Shown here one piece after another: positions 11,087 to 23,019 of a stretch of DNA of 64,000 nt. The notes under the pieces are model-generated. The model made no database searches. It worked only from the letters and a program-made list of their open reading frames with translations, and had not been told where the DNA came from. Origin of the DNA: Pseudopithomyces maydicus (lineage: Eukaryota; Ascomycota; Dothideomycetes; Pleosporales; Didymosphaeriaceae). The DNA lies in contig JANTUC010000017.1 in the NCBI GenBank assembly GCA_026873275.1, positions 682,001-746,000 on the forward strand, read 5' to 3'. The first letter of the stretch is position 1; the number at the start of each line of letters is the position of its first letter. The position numbers and the translations under genes are program-made.

Positions 11087-12954
11087 TCATGCTTTGCTCC
11101 TCCCCTTCTCGCCTCGCTTTCTCAATTCCCCATTCTTCCAATCATCCACCTCGGCCAATGCCCTCCGTGGCTCCTTCTTCCTCGTCAGAAGAAACCCTTG
11201 AATCTCCGCAGGGCTAAAAGCCCCGGGAGGAATCTTATCTGCAAAGTCCTCTGCCATTTTACTCAGCTGCTCTGAATCAAGAACATCAAGTACCGGCTCT
11301 CGGGCCAGCATTTCCAAGAATTCTTCGTCCTCGCGACTGCTGGACAGACTGGGCTGATTGCTTTTCGGCGTAGACGGTCTGGATTGCGTGGATGGGCTTG
11401 AGAATTTGGCAACCTCGGAGGATGTAGTGGAGTACATTCGCTTGAAGATGTCGCGTGTTTGCGAGTGCGTGGCGAGTGTGAACTGGACTTGCAGGTCCAC
11501 GCGGCCAGGACGGATCAGAGCAGGGTCGAGCTTTTCGGGATGGTTTGTGGTCATGATCAGGACCCTGCCTTCGTGCGAAGCAGCACCGTCAATGGTATTG
11601 AGAAGTCCAGAGAGTGAGATGAGGGATTTCATGCCTCCAACCTGAAGAGATGTGCCAGAGGGCTTGGGAATCATGTCGACTTTTACACCATCCTCAGAGG
11701 GTGCCCCATCGCTGCTAGAATCGATGGCTTCGATGGCAGCTGGCGTGTCGTCGGTGCGACGGAGTCCAGCAGAATCGATATCTTCGAGCAGGACGATGCA
11801 TCGGCGCGGAAGGGTAGTGAAGAGCTTATTCAGGTCGGACTCGGTAAGCCCTACTTCCATCAATGAGATACAGTAAATGTCAAGACCGAAGATACCGGCA
11901 AGCGCGAAGGAGAGTGAAGTTTTCCCCGTGCCAGGAGGACCGTAAAACAGGTAGCCTCTGCGATAAGGTATCCCTGGAGATATGTCAGTCACACACGGCA
12001 TCGAGACCTGACTGACAGGTATAACGCAGGAAAGACTGTCGGGTAGGACTAGTCGTCCTACAGCCCATCTCTCTGCGCACCAGAGTGTCACGTACCTCTT
12101 GCTGCGTACCACCTTGCACTAGCGGGGTGAAGATACTCGTTGATGTCCATGACAATCTTTGCTTTCTCATTCTGATCCAGCGAAACAGTGCTCATGGGAC
12201 GTGAAGGACGACAGGACTGTCTATCCCATGCGCAGTCTCTGCGCTCTTCCTTTGGTGCCGGACGATAGACACTCGTCATCTTGTGTTCCTTGGTCAGTGT
12301 CCATCTCTTGATATGGTTCAACAGCTCCTTGATGGGCTCCGTACTCCTGCCTACACAACTGATCCCCAGATACTGTGTATCTGCGTTGTTCCAGATGCTC
12401 CGCGGTTTTTCCTTCTTCGTGCGCGCAAACGTAAATATGCGGCCCTCGAACCAGAACTTGTTACTGCCAAAGTTCGGCTCATACCGTGGAGGGATGTTGC
12501 TCGCCCATTTCTCGTAATTAAAAATGCCCGACTCATCCAGCACATCCTCGTCCTTCGCATTCTGTTCCTCGTCGCTGTCATCGTACGCACTGACCCACTT
12601 TGTGACAGCCATAAGATCTCGGCTCATTCTGGTCATGTTCTGCTCTGCGATCCACTCTACAACCTGCCTAAACAATTGGTCCTCGTCTTCGATCTGTACA
12701 GACGACATGAAGTAGCTAGCAAAAAAACCGTACGCCCAGAGGTAGAGATATTGCCATGCTTTACTCAAACCAATCACGACAAGGCACCCAGAGACGAGGA
12801 GGCCGATATCAAATCCCAAGAGCCGAAAGACAACCTGAGAAAATATACCGTAACCTGGAATGAATGCATCAAGAAGAGCAGATGGTAAACTTGGTAACGT
12901 TGTGTTGGCGGAGGAGAAGTCGAACTTCAGGCTGTTGAGTGCCGAGAAGTCCAT
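11087..12954 (-). CDS. BCS1-like AAA ATPase
   Basis: Two exons: 12954-12096 and 11973-11087, with a 122-nt intron (12095-11974; GTACGT donor, CCAG acceptor). The splice restores the family sequence WYAARG/IPYRRGYLFYGPPG, total 581 aa. The start is the ATG at 12954; the frame extends upstream only from a TTG. The N-terminal half holds a hydrophobic segment (about 35-85) and a BCS1_N-type region (LFRQVVEWIAEQ, KFWFEGRIFTFAR, NEYLHPASARWYA). The AAA module has Walker A GPPGTGKT (about 298-305), Walker B CIVLLEDID (about 345-353) and the arginine block HPEKLDPALIRPGRVDLQV. BCS1 helps insert the Rieske protein into mitochondrial complex III. Ascomycetes carry several divergent BCS1-like paralogues, and the long Ser-rich insertion after the AAA core suggests this is one of them rather than the orthologue. 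Confidence 0.9.
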
Positions 12955-14089
12955 TGTTGGAAGACTTGGTCCTGGTGTGTCATGTAGGGTGTGATTTTTC
13001 AATATGCTATCACAGTGGACTTGAATGGTAGTAGATGTGACAAGACTGAGCGAATGGATTTATGCTTAATGAAAAGGCTGATCGTAGTTTAAGTATCAAG
13101 TCCAGCATGCAGCCTCGTAGGCAAAGACATTCGTGCGTCAGCACTACCTAGTGTGAAAGATGTTTACCGGTGAGGCCTGCCCATTCACCCGAAAGACACA
13201 TCGTTTGGCCGGGCTGCACGATGTAATTGGCAGGCCGGGATATATCAGCGTCACACCCTTCAGCTATGAAAGGGCGCAAGGCTGATGGGTTGTAGGCAAC
13301 AGTAACACTAAGAGGGTGCTGCCACCAACAGCGGACCAATAAGTGCCCACTGTCCAAATTTTCACAGATCGGGGAGTACGTCTGCATACGACGCGCATGC
13401 CATTTTTAGACACATGGGTCTGCATTTACATGCAGATGAACAACTAAACGATGAAGCCACCGAGGGAAGGGTAGCTGAGAGGACAGTAGGGTGTTAAATC
13501 GCTGTAACACGTATTGGTATCGCTCAGGATCGTTGATGTGTAAGTGGCACATTCTTTTCTTTCCTTCTCTCTGTGAAAAGGCTACCATGCTGCGAAGAAT
13601 GCAACATAATTGCATTAAAAGTCAGTTTTAGTTGGCCGAGGACTGGGAAACGCGATGGTAATCCATTTCCAGTCATTATTGGCTGAAGCAGCCTCGGCCA
13701 CGTCAGTCGCTAGGATGTGCACGAGTGTACAGGGCTGCGGAAAACCAGCCTCTGCTGACATGTGGCGAATATCAAAGGGTATCTATTTGGTTTTCCATAC
13801 AATTCATATATAATGCCTCTCATTCAACCCTCCCTAGCTCACGATCAACGCGACGGAATGTCTCCCCATTGCCCTTCTAGGACAAAGTAAGAAAGTAAGA
13901 ATGGTATACTGTAGACCAACAAAATACAAAAAAAAAAACAAATCATATGCACAACACGCCTGAATCTTTGTCACCACTTTTCCTGTACATGCCCCAAGTG
14001 GAACTGGACTCTGAGCAAAAGAGACGATCCAACATGCTTGAACGGAGTTTCCAGCCAACGCCATGGAAAACCCAATCTATGCATTCCAC
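12955..14089. other. Intergenic spacer
   Basis: 1.1 kb between the BCS1-like start and the stop of the DUF1996 gene, both on the minus strand. It contains a poly(A) run near 13929-13938 and short frames with no family support. The side adjoining 12955 is expected to hold the promoter of the BCS1-like gene. I see nothing else. Confidence 0.4.
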
Positions 14090-15957
14090 CTAGAAATGAC
14101 GGCCCAGTAGACCGTGTTCACGGTCCCGACGGTGCATGTGGTGCGAGTGGCGACGGTGTACAGCAGCGCGCGGAAGGATGGCCGGGTTTGGCTGCTCCAC
14201 GGCGAGGGTGTTCTCAGCCTCCGGCGAGTTGACGGTAACGGTGACCTGAACTTGCTGGATGGCGATCTCGTAGACGGTGCCGGCGCTCGTGTAGATGGAC
14301 GTCGAGATGATGTTGCCGGCCGGGACAGGCTGCGACGCTTCGGCTGGAGGCGATGTTGGGACCGGAGCAGGGTCCGCAACGGGAGTCTCAGGTGCAGGAG
14401 CAGGTACTTCAGGTGTGGGCGTAGCAGGAGCGGGCTCGGGAGCGTCGGCACCAAGAGATGCCTGGCCTTCCATAAGGACCGAAATACCGCCACCGAATTG
14501 ATCGGTGACAGCACTCTTCGCAGTAGTGTAAGAGAGTGTCGGGACGGCGACGATATCCTCGGTGGCAATGGTTGTAGGAGCGGCGGTGGCAGCGCCAGTC
14601 TCTCCCGGCTTCAGAAGACCAGTGGCGTATTCGGGACCGTATTGTACAGGAACATTGCCGCAGAGGCCAGGGGCAGGACCCTCACAGTTGTCCGCAGAAA
14701 GCTCCTCGGGCATTTGGAATGTACACTTGGAACCCTCCTCTTCGGTCTGAAGCTCGAAAACGGGACAGTCCGAAAGGAGACCGGAAGGGTTGGTGCATTG
14801 CTGGATGGCGCTGCCGAGAATGTCGCTGGACCAGCCGTTCAAGAAATCGCCGTGGTAGCCATAGGCGGTAGGATCTCCGTTGGCAAACATGAAAGTGCCG
14901 GGCATACCCTTGAAATCGTAGGTCTGCCAGATGGTCTCGAAGAAGAGGGATGGGATGCGCTTCTCGAAACCTTCGGGACACTTGCCACCGTTGACGAGAT
15001 CGGGGTAGGCAACATGGCTCTTGTGGTTATCTGAATCGTTCTCACCATTCCAGCACGATGGGAAGAAAACTATGAGGTGTTAGTTTTATTCCGCACAAAA
15101 GGCCACATACTCACTCTCGGCGCGAATACCGTCTACGCAGTTGTCGTCGAGATATTGCTTGTCGGGCAGGAAATGGCGATACATGGATGGCTCAGGATCT
15201 TTTGCGTAGTTCAGGCAGTTCATGCCGATGGCCTTTTGACCGAGAAGCAGCTGAGTCTTGTCTTCGTCGGTCCAGAGAGACTTCTCCGGATCGGGCACTG
15301 GACCAGTGAAGTTTCGCAAATTCATATCACCAGCGAGCATGCGGAAACCCTCTGGAAAGGTCTCGATGGTCTCGCCTTCATTCGCAAAGAGGAGGTAGTA
15401 GGCTAGCATACCGCCGACCTGCTTCACGACCTGGGTAGTTCCATTCTCGTGCTGAAACATCAAAGCAGGAGTCCTGCACATCGTTAACGGAGTTGCTAAT
15501 CGTCGTTCTCTTGAAGTATTGCTTACCAGTAGGCAGACTTGTCGTCGGTAGCCCGGCATGACGTGCATTCCGAGGCCCTGAGATCCTCGTAGGTCGAACT
15601 CATACCGAAATCTATTGCCAGGATCAGCACAACGGTCGCAATGGTGAATGTGAAACCCCAGTTGCGTCACCACGATACCCCCGGAGATGGCTCCTGTGCG
15701 CATGAAGCACTTCCTGTGAACGTTTGTCTCGGCCTCCCGCTGTCATCCCCGTGGGCTGTGGAGGGGAAACAAGGAAATTGGGTCTACTTACTGCCTCCAC
15801 CGTGAATAGCGTGGGCGTGGCTAGAGATCTTTCCTGGCGTGACGATGGGGTCCAGACGCGCAAGACCAGAGCGCGAATGGCACTCCATGCGCCAGAAGGC
15901 ATCTGCGGTCCCCGAAAGGATGGCGGCGGCGGCCGAAAAGGTGGAGAAGGACTTCAT
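14090..15957 (-). CDS. Secreted DUF1996 protein
   Basis: Four exons: 15957-15792, 15611-15527, 15473-15115 and 15069-14090. Introns are 180, 53 and 45 nt (GTAAGT/ATAG, GTAAGC/GCAG, GTGAGT/ATAG). All phases close, giving 529 aa. Residues 1-20 are a signal peptide (MKSFSTFSAAAAILSGTADA). The mature part opens with the family hallmark FWRMECHSRSGLARLDPIVTPG and continues with SSHAHAIHGG, SECTSC, SAYWTPAL, VGGMLAYYLLF, FPEGFRMLAGD, IFFPSCWNGEND, DLVNGGKCPEGF and GDPTAYGYHGDFLNGW. A low-complexity Pro/Ala/Glu-rich stretch (about 395-440) and a basic His/Arg-rich C-terminus (HRRHSHHMHRRD) follow. DUF1996 proteins are extracellular or wall-associated and have no established biochemical function. There is no WSC repeat in this copy. 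Confidence 0.9.
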
Positions 15958-17490
15958 GACGAACCAGTGTATCCAAGTCTTGTCGTTTCTAGGGTTAACT
16001 GCGAATATGGACAGCGCCGGTCAAAAAGCCGGTGCGAGTGATTTGAATGAAGAACAATTGGATTTCAAAACCGAGTCGCGGGGGATGTGCGAGGTGGTGC
16101 GGGTATCGAGTTGGTCACACTTCAGCCTCCAGGACTCTTTCGTCTACAAATGAACGGACAGCGTCCAGCAAGCTGAACAGCAAAGTAATGAATGTGGCCG
16201 ACGAACGGAAAAGGAACGACGAGACGGCGATGGGAGAGAGAGAGAGAGTGGAGTAGGAACAACGAAGGGAGTGGAAGGGGGAAAAGAGGGGAAAGATATC
16301 ACGATCCCAAGTCCGATGGTGTTCTCGGCAGCTGGGGGGAGATGAAGGAATGATCTGTTTTAGGAGCTGAAACGGTGATGGGCTGGGAGGACCCTGCCAG
16401 GGCCAGGGATTGCCGCTGGCTAGGGCTGCTGAAACAGGGCACTAGGGCACTAAGTGAGGGATCGCCTCTGGCATGGGGAAAGGAAAAGGGAACGGCTCTC
16501 AGCCGAAGCCGAAGAGCTGTTCGCGTAGGCTTGGCCGGCGCCATGTCAAAGTGTGCAAGACGAAGTGTCGAGTGGCACTGGAGGCGGTTCGCATGCGATG
16601 CTGTGGTCGGAGAGGCGCCGGGCGGCGAATCGGTGTTGCAGGAAGATCGACGCGTTTCCCCAGGCAGCAGGTACCCGCCGAGGCCCACTGTGCGTGCGTC
16701 TCCCATCTCAATTTCCATGGCCCCCAACGCCCACTCAGCGGCGCACCAGGCCCAGTTTTGCGGCTCATCGCAATCCAGCACGTTGCGCGATCAGCGCCAG
16801 CCACGCCCGCTCCGATCTCCCCCCAGGCGAAGTGTGTGCAAGAAGGGCAATTTCCCCTGGCGACCACGCTATCGATAAGCCTACCGGAGAACGAGCACGC
16901 TGCATATGCCTTGGGCTCCACTTGGCGCGACAGTGGTACCGCCTGGCAGACTTGCCTGTCCCAGCGCCCAAGACGATCCTGAGGAGAGAGGAGCAGAAGC
17001 CAAGGAAACCAGAAAGACAAGACGACAGGACAGGAGGACAAGAACAGAGGGAGACCTACGCCCGAAAAAACGGACACGCCAATTCCATGCCAATCCCACG
17101 GCATGTCATCATCGCCCCTGCCCATCATCACCGCTGCCCGCAGGAGCGACCGCATCTCCGTAGCGCCTTCCCTCGGCACCCCGTGCCACCTCTCAGCCTC
17201 TTTACACAGAACAATCGAACCCTCAAGTCCGCCGCCGCCGTGCACCGCTGTCCACGCGCCGGTACGTACCTTGCATGGCTGGGAGGCCAAGGAACGGTAA
17301 AGATAGGAGAGTCGTTTACATCTAATCTTGTCTATCAACGCCGACTGGAAAGCCCATGCACTTCCTAACCCCCAATGCAGACCCTGTCCATCGTCAGTTC
17401 ACACCCGTTGGTATCCTGCCCGTCACCCAGCGTCGCTGTACTCCACCTCGACCCATCTCCGAATCCCGACCCGCGCCACCACACGCTGCC
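15958..17490. other. GC-rich intergenic region, no supported gene
   Basis: 1.5 kb upstream of the DUF1996 start and downstream of the LCCL gene stop. It carries long mutually overlapping frames on both strands (for example 16553-17368 plus and 16499-17338 minus). Overlap in every frame, Arg/Pro/Cys-rich translations and absent family signatures argue that these are GC-composition artefacts. A GA microsatellite lies at about 16231-16244. Confidence 0.45.
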
Positions 17491-19437
17491 TCATGATGGC
17501 CCTGACTCCATCTGCGTCCAGCCGCCATCGCTGCGCCACGTGCCAGCCTTGGTGTAGTCCCCTCTCGCGCTTCCGTCCATGAAAGCAAACCTGAAATACT
17601 CTGGCAACCCGTCCTCATGCCGTACCCACGTGAATGACGTCTCGCTCGCGTCCTCGTATCCGCGGAACCGCTCCACGTCGTTGACCAGTACGCTTATGCC
17701 ATCGTAGTGCTTTGGGTGTGGAAGCTTCCACTCGAACGTAATGTTCGCCTGCAACCCCGTGCCCAAGTTGCTGTGGATTATGGGTGCCGTGATCATGGGA
17801 AGTGCCGTTCCCAGCTGCCCATCGCCACGCAGTTCCGCTGGGGTTTGCAGGATGCTGTCGAAGCCCCAGCGGGCGATGCCATTGATGAAGAGACCGATAA
17901 GGATGCCCTGGAAGAGCAGGCTGGGCCTCGTCTGCATCGATGTCCCACCGACGAGGAGGAGTCCGAGAATGTAGTGGTGGATGCGCACGTTCATCTTCGG
18001 CACGGCCACCAAGGTTAAAATCACGCCGACGTAGATGCCATAGAGTGCGAGGTAGCGGGGCAGCCGGCCTTCCACCCGTAGAGCCCAGGCCTGGCCGAGA
18101 GCGATGCAGAGGAGAGTCAGGACAATGATGATCAGGGCAGGCACCGCGCCCGGCTGGTTCTTGATGTCGTGAGGGGTGAGGCGCTCGATGGGGATCTTGT
18201 CAAAGGTGTAGTTGTTCAGTGCGCCAACCCAGCAGCCTCCCAGCCACAGAACGGTCTTTTCGAACTGCGCATCCAGTCCCAGCAGCGTCCTTGTCACGAA
18301 GAACTTGTAGACGGCGAACATGCAAAAGCTGGCAGGTAGGAACCGGCCCAGCGCGATGCTGACGATGGCATAGTAGTCAGTGAGATTGGGGGGATCGGAT
18401 GCAAGAGCAACGTGAAAGAAGATGGCTACGAATATTGAGGGGAAGAATACCGCAGGCGAGGTGGTAAATAAGGATAGGAGGATGGTGAAGGTCAGCGAAA
18501 CGCCAAGAAGCGGCCATCGTAGATCGCGGCACTTGGACTGCGTCCCTTGTAGGAAGCCAAAAGATCTGGGAAAGTACGAGTCGAAGCTGATGCTTTTGAT
18601 GTGCTTGCGGTTGACGCTTGGATAGTGATTCTTCTCCCCGACGAAGGAGAGAACTCCACAACCGCCAGACTTATCGCTGATGAAACCTGCGTGGATGGCT
18701 GCGCCGCACACGAACGAGTCGCCGCGGTAGTAGGTGTTTTCGAGCGTCTCTGCCGCGTCTGTCGGCCCGCCGATAACCAAGGGCCTATAGTTTATCTCTT
18801 TGCGGCCGACGGCATGTGGATTCAGCACCTGGACGCGCTTGCAGTTGGCTGGACAGCGGAATGCCATGGTCTGATTGGCAAAGGGTCGACACTGGTCACC
18901 GTTGAGCCCGCAGCCGTTCCCATCCTGCCACAGTCTTTCGGTGCATCGAACGTTGACAGGCGCGCCGTAACCTGGGATGTCTGCAGAAAAAGCAGAGCGG
19001 TGCAAGACGAGCGAGAAGCTTAGTAACCATGCGGCGTAGAAGGTGACCAGCAGCGTGATCTTGTGCCGTCGCTTTGGGCAGTAACGGTGCAGCAGGCGAA
19101 GAGGCGCACGCTGCAGGCCAGGCAGAAGCGGACGGATGCGCCACGGTCGCGGAGGCTGAGGACCCTTGACCCATATCTTTATAGATGTCCACGCGCGCCG
19201 TATCCGCGGGGGTATATATTTATTTGCGAATGCGGCTTCCTGTGCCGCCCGTTCATCGTGGTCGTGGCCGTGGCCGTGGTCGTCGTTGTCGGCGGCGTCA
19301 GCGTCGGAAGCTTCGGAAACGTCTACGAGGGTCGCATCGGCGGCAGTGGAGTCGTCCGAATAAGGCACGTCGTTCTCGTTGTCGCGGTACACGGGCGGAG
19401 GAGCGCCCTCGTCGTCTGCCACGTTCCCGGGCGGCAT
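17491..19437 (-). CDS. LCCL-domain multispanning membrane protein
   Basis: One exon, 648 aa, starting at the ATG at 19437. The N-terminal cytoplasmic region is acidic and has a His-rich run (DHGHGHDHDE, about 53-62). A first transmembrane helix lies at about 127-146 (ITLLVTFYAAWLLSFSLVL). The LCCL domain occupies about 165-290, with its Cys pattern (CTERLWQDGNGCGLNG, FRCPANC, YRGDSFVCGAAIHAGFI, GGCGVLSF). About seven further hydrophobic helices follow (about 305-545), including the motif IHHYILGLLL. A polar C-terminal domain of about 85 residues ends the protein. This layout is shared by a fungal family of LCCL proteins of unknown function; LCCL modules are probably ligand-binding. The gene is divergent from the aminotransferase gene, with 652 bp between the start codons. 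Confidence 0.88.
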   Translation of the reverse strand: MPPGNVADDEGAPPPVYRDNENDVPYSDDSTAADATLVDVSEASDADAADNDDHGHGHDHDERAAQEAAFANKYIPPRIRRAWTSIKIWVKGPQPPRPWRIRPLLPGLQRAPLRLLHRYCPKRRHKITLLVTFYAAWLLSFSLVLHRSAFSADIPGYGAPVNVRCTERLWQDGNGCGLNGDQCRPFANQTMAFRCPANCKRVQVLNPHAVGRKEINYRPLVIGGPTDAAETLENTYYRGDSFVCGAAIHAGFISDKSGGCGVLSFVGEKNHYPSVNRKHIKSISFDSYFPRSFGFLQGTQSKCRDLRWPLLGVSLTFTILLSLFTTSPAVFFPSIFVAIFFHVALASDPPNLTDYYAIVSIALGRFLPASFCMFAVYKFFVTRTLLGLDAQFEKTVLWLGGCWVGALNNYTFDKIPIERLTPHDIKNQPGAVPALIIIVLTLLCIALGQAWALRVEGRLPRYLALYGIYVGVILTLVAVPKMNVRIHHYILGLLLVGGTSMQTRPSLLFQGILIGLFINGIARWGFDSILQTPAELRGDGQLGTALPMITAPIIHSNLGTGLQANITFEWKLPHPKHYDGISVLVNDVERFRGYEDASETSFTWVRHEDGLPEYFRFAFMDGSARGDYTKAGTWRSDGGWTQMESGPS

Positions 19438-20089
19438 CTCGTCGATGCTGGAGAGTTCGTGGTGGGACGTTGGGCGAGACAGCTTGACTGCACGCCGAGC
19501 GTTGGCGAGGAATGCAGGTAGTAGGAGAGGCGGGCGAATTTATAAGGGAGACAGCAGAGAAAGACAGTAGTGTCCGGCCATAGGAAGGTTGTCGTTGTCG
19601 CCGTCGTCGTCTCGTTTGTCTTCTTGTTGTCGGGGAACGTGACGCGCATGAGGACCTGCATACAGCCTCGAGTCTATGCATGCTGCCGTCACACGCTAGG
19701 CTACCGCCGCCGCAGCCCGCCCTACCTGTCCAGCACCAGCACCCACCGGGCGTCCACTCGGACGCATGCCAGCCAGCCGGAATACCGTATGTCTCCGCAA
19801 ACCACGACCATGCACGACGCAAAGCCATGTGTCAAGCGAGCACGCATCACTGGCCACCGCATACCCGTCATCGTCATGAACTATTTCGTGATGCACTCCT
19901 CCGCTGCATTACTAAGCCGTGCTCTCTTATCTTATCGTCGGCACTCGGAGCTCTCATTACATGTACTCGGACCAAAGCCGCACCTGTTCCAGCGTTCCCG
20001 TCTCTCTGCACATGGACTTGTTCGTGGTCCACATCTGCATTCACACTCTGCCCTAAACTCCACCCACTGTGCCTTGGCCCCTTCCCGAC
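19438..20089. promoter_or_regulatory. Bidirectional promoter region, LCCL gene / aminotransferase
   Basis: 652 bp separate two divergent start codons (19437 minus, 20090 plus), so both promoters must fit here. The segment is GC- and CT-rich. Short frames in it (for example 19570-20172) have no family support. I could not identify specific factor sites. Confidence 0.45.
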
Positions 20090-22000
20090 ATGTCGTACAC
20101 CTCAGACCCAGCCAGCTTCCCAGAGCCCGTCGATCTATCACACCATTTGTCACGCAGCACGCGTGCTCGTGAAGCTTCGCGTGTCAAGCGCTTCTACAAG
20201 TACTTCTCCATCCCTGGGATTTCCCAATTGGCTGGAGGTAAGCATTGTTTCACTCTACCGTGCAACGTCGACAAGTCTTTGCTTACGCCCTTCAGGCCTT
20301 CCTAACGACAAGTACTTTCCATACGACACCCTCGAAGCCAAGGTGCGTTCCGTGACGTGCACCCCGAGAAACACCCCTTGACCAGTTTGCAGGTCGCCCA
20401 CCCCGACCGCTGGAGGCCCACACCTAACACACCCATTGATCCTCCGCCTAATGATCCTCCTGTCCCACAGCTAGCCGCCACGTCCGTTGCCACCCACAAA
20501 CACGATCCACCTGCCGCACGTCTCGTTGTTCCACACGACTCTGGCGTCCAAGATCCATTCCGTATCATCGACCTAAAATCAGCGCTGCAGTATGGCACCG
20601 CCCAGGGCTACCCGTCTCTGTATTCCTTCATCCGCCAGTTCACGCGAGAGAACCTACATCCCTTTGTGCCGTACAAGGGCGGACCAGACGTCATCTTGAC
20701 ATGCGGTTCTACCGATGGTTTCTCCAAGGCGATCCAGGCATTTTCCAACGAGTGGGCTGAAGGCCATGATCCGGTTGAAGAGCGACCAGGTTTGTTGGTC
20801 GAGCAGTACTGCTACATGAATGCCATACAGACAGCGACACCACGAGGCTTCAACATTGCCCCCGTGGTCATCGACGACGAGGGCATGGTGGCAAAGGGTC
20901 CAGGTGGTTTGGAAGATGTTCTTGACAACTGGGACTTCTCAAAAGGTCGCCGCCCACATCTTTTGTACACCGTTACCATTGGTCAAAATCCCACGAGTGG
21001 CACCCTCAGCGTGGCCAGGCGCACCGAGATATACGCTATCTGTGTCAAATATGACATTTTAATCGTCGAGGATGATCCATACTGGTACCTCCAATTCCCC
21101 TCCTCGTCGCCTACTGCTGCTGCCGTCCCCAAGCCCTCGAAGTCTTCCGGCTTTGAGTTCCTTGATTCACTTATCCCTTCTTATCTGTCGCTCGATTATC
21201 AGGGTCGTGTCATCCGCCTCGACACCTTTTCCAAGACTGTGGCTCCAGGGTGCCGTCTCGGCTGGATCACTGCTCAGCCTGCCCTGGTCGAGCGTATTCT
21301 GCGAGTCACCGAGACCAGTACTCAGCAGCCCTCGGGCTTTGTACAATCTATGATTGCAGAACTACTAATGGGTCCTCAAAGCTCCACTGACCCTGGCCGA
21401 GGAGGAGCCGCCGATGGCAGTGGATGGAAGGTTGACGGCTGGGTGCGCTGGCTCGAAGGCCTTCGCGGCAACTACGAGCGTAGGATGAATACCATGTGCG
21501 ACGTCCTAGATGCCAACAAGCATCTTGTCAAAGCAGGTCGCCGGAAATCCTTTACCGAAGTTGCTGACGATGAAGACGAATGGGCCATCGTGGAGAAGAC
21601 CAAGATCTATGATTTTGTACGTCCACTTGGTGGCATGTTTGTGTGGGTGCGCTTCGACTTCTCGAGCCACCCACTCGCCAAGCAGGTTCCTTCCCAACGG
21701 CTGTCGCAAGCGCTTTGGGTGTTCTGGACAACAAAACCATATCTCGTGCTAGTGGCCCCGGGTGAGATGTTTGCACCGAACGAGGAGATCAAGGAAACCG
21801 ATGCATTCAATTGTGCCAGGTTGTGCTTTGCGGCGTGTCCTGTGGACGAGGTCAAAAGTATCACAAAGAGGTTCAGTGAAGGGGCACAGGCGTTTTGGCG
21901 GATCAAGAGCGTGGAAAAGATCAACAAGTTGCTGGAGGACGATGACGATGTGAAAGGACACTCGGTTGCGGGCATGGCCATGCTGAGTGGCGTGTGTTGA
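20090..22000 (+). CDS. Aro8-like PLP-dependent aminotransferase
   Basis: Three exons: 20090-20237, 20296-20342 and 20393-22000. Introns are 58 nt (GTAAGC/TCAG) and 50 nt (GTGCGT/GCAG, with a CTTGAC branch-like site). Phases close to give 600 aa. It is a fold-type I, class I/II aminotransferase. The PLP lysine is in DTFSKTVAPGCRLGW (about K346). Other cofactor blocks are YTVTIGQNPTSGTLS (about 257-271), LIVEDDPYWYLQF (about 288-300) and LTCGSTDGFSKA. The N-terminal DLSHHLSRSTRAREASRVK matches fungal aromatic-aminotransferase / 2-aminoadipate aminotransferase proteins (Aro8 type). Likely role: transamination of aromatic amino acids or kynurenine-like substrates in the cytosol. Substrate is not readable from sequence; the protein is longer than yeast Aro8 (about 500 aa) because of Pro-rich and acidic insertions. 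Confidence 0.9.
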
Positions 22001-23019
22001 AGAAGACCGTGCACTGCATGCGCTTTTACGCCTGTATATGAAACGAATACAACGACTCCATCAACTCTGTGGAAATGTGCGTCACGAGCGAACGGAATGA
22101 TAGCAGAACCACTTGCAAATGCACAAGTCTGTAGAGTTGGCAGATGGTATAAGAAAACAAACAATGTACCTTGCGGCTGAGGAAGCGGTGTGTTTAACCC
22201 GACTGCTGGCTATCTCATTGAGTTGCAGCAATATGGTCGGTAGATTGCATGCTCAGTATTTCCAAATGTTTGCGTCTGGCCTCGACTCTCGCCTATTCAT
22301 AACCCTGTCGATTAGTCGCCGCCAATTTCAAGCTATTAAATGCCCCAATGTGCCTGGTAGGTGACGACTTGGCTTTTGTCGTCTCGTCTAGCTAGGGTGA
22401 ACAGGTCGTCTTTGTGTCAGATTTGCTTACCGTGCTCGCGTTTGAGCCACCGGCGCTTGCACATACTGTCAAATAAAATTGCGCATCCTGGCGCTTGTAA
22501 AGCAACTTTATTGGATCGCATAGCCTCGAGCGCATTAGCCAAATTTTGAACGTGCTTTGCCATATCCCTGTTGTTAACGTGGTACTTCCAGACAGTTCAC
22601 CTGGAATGTAGGATTGAGGCGTAGATGTATTTCTGCGCGTACGCTTTGCGGCGACTAGAGGCTCTGAGCGGCAATAACATTCTATGAAGGTTTGCAAGTA
22701 CAAGCCAGGTAACTTGTATGCGCTGAGCTTTATGATTTGTCATTGTCAACTGTCTCCATATATATTTTAAGCCCTACCTTGCCTACTTCTATCTAGTTAT
22801 TGTTTTTCATTAGCTTGCCGTGCAGGCTTTCTTTGTATCTTCGCCTTGGAGGTCAGTGTATTATTGATTTGGCACTCTACCCAATTCCATTCTCTCCAAT
22901 TTCTTATTCATCCTCCTAAACTATGTCTAAACTTCTTATCTCTCCATTATTGTCTCGTAATCCACAAATAACCATTTATCTAGATACTGGAAACAAACAA
23001 GAACAACTATGTCCCAACT
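22001..23019. other. Intergenic region, no supported gene
   Basis: About 1 kb between the aminotransferase stop and the first recognisable part of the DUF3176 relic. GC falls here compared with 17-22 kb. Short frames (for example 22392-22703 minus, 22923-23267 plus) have no family support. The 5' end or promoter of the dead DUF3176 gene probably lies within 22740-23020. Confidence 0.4.

Noticed and set aside
14114..15034. 306-codon plus-strand frame
   Set aside because: Antisense to exon 4 of the DUF1996 gene, whose splice structure and family motifs are convincing.
16499..17368. Long open frames on both strands (271 and 279 codons) between the DUF1996 and LCCL genes
   Set aside because: They overlap in opposite orientation in GC-rich DNA, the translations are Arg/Pro/Cys-rich, and neither shows a domain, signal peptide or intron logic.
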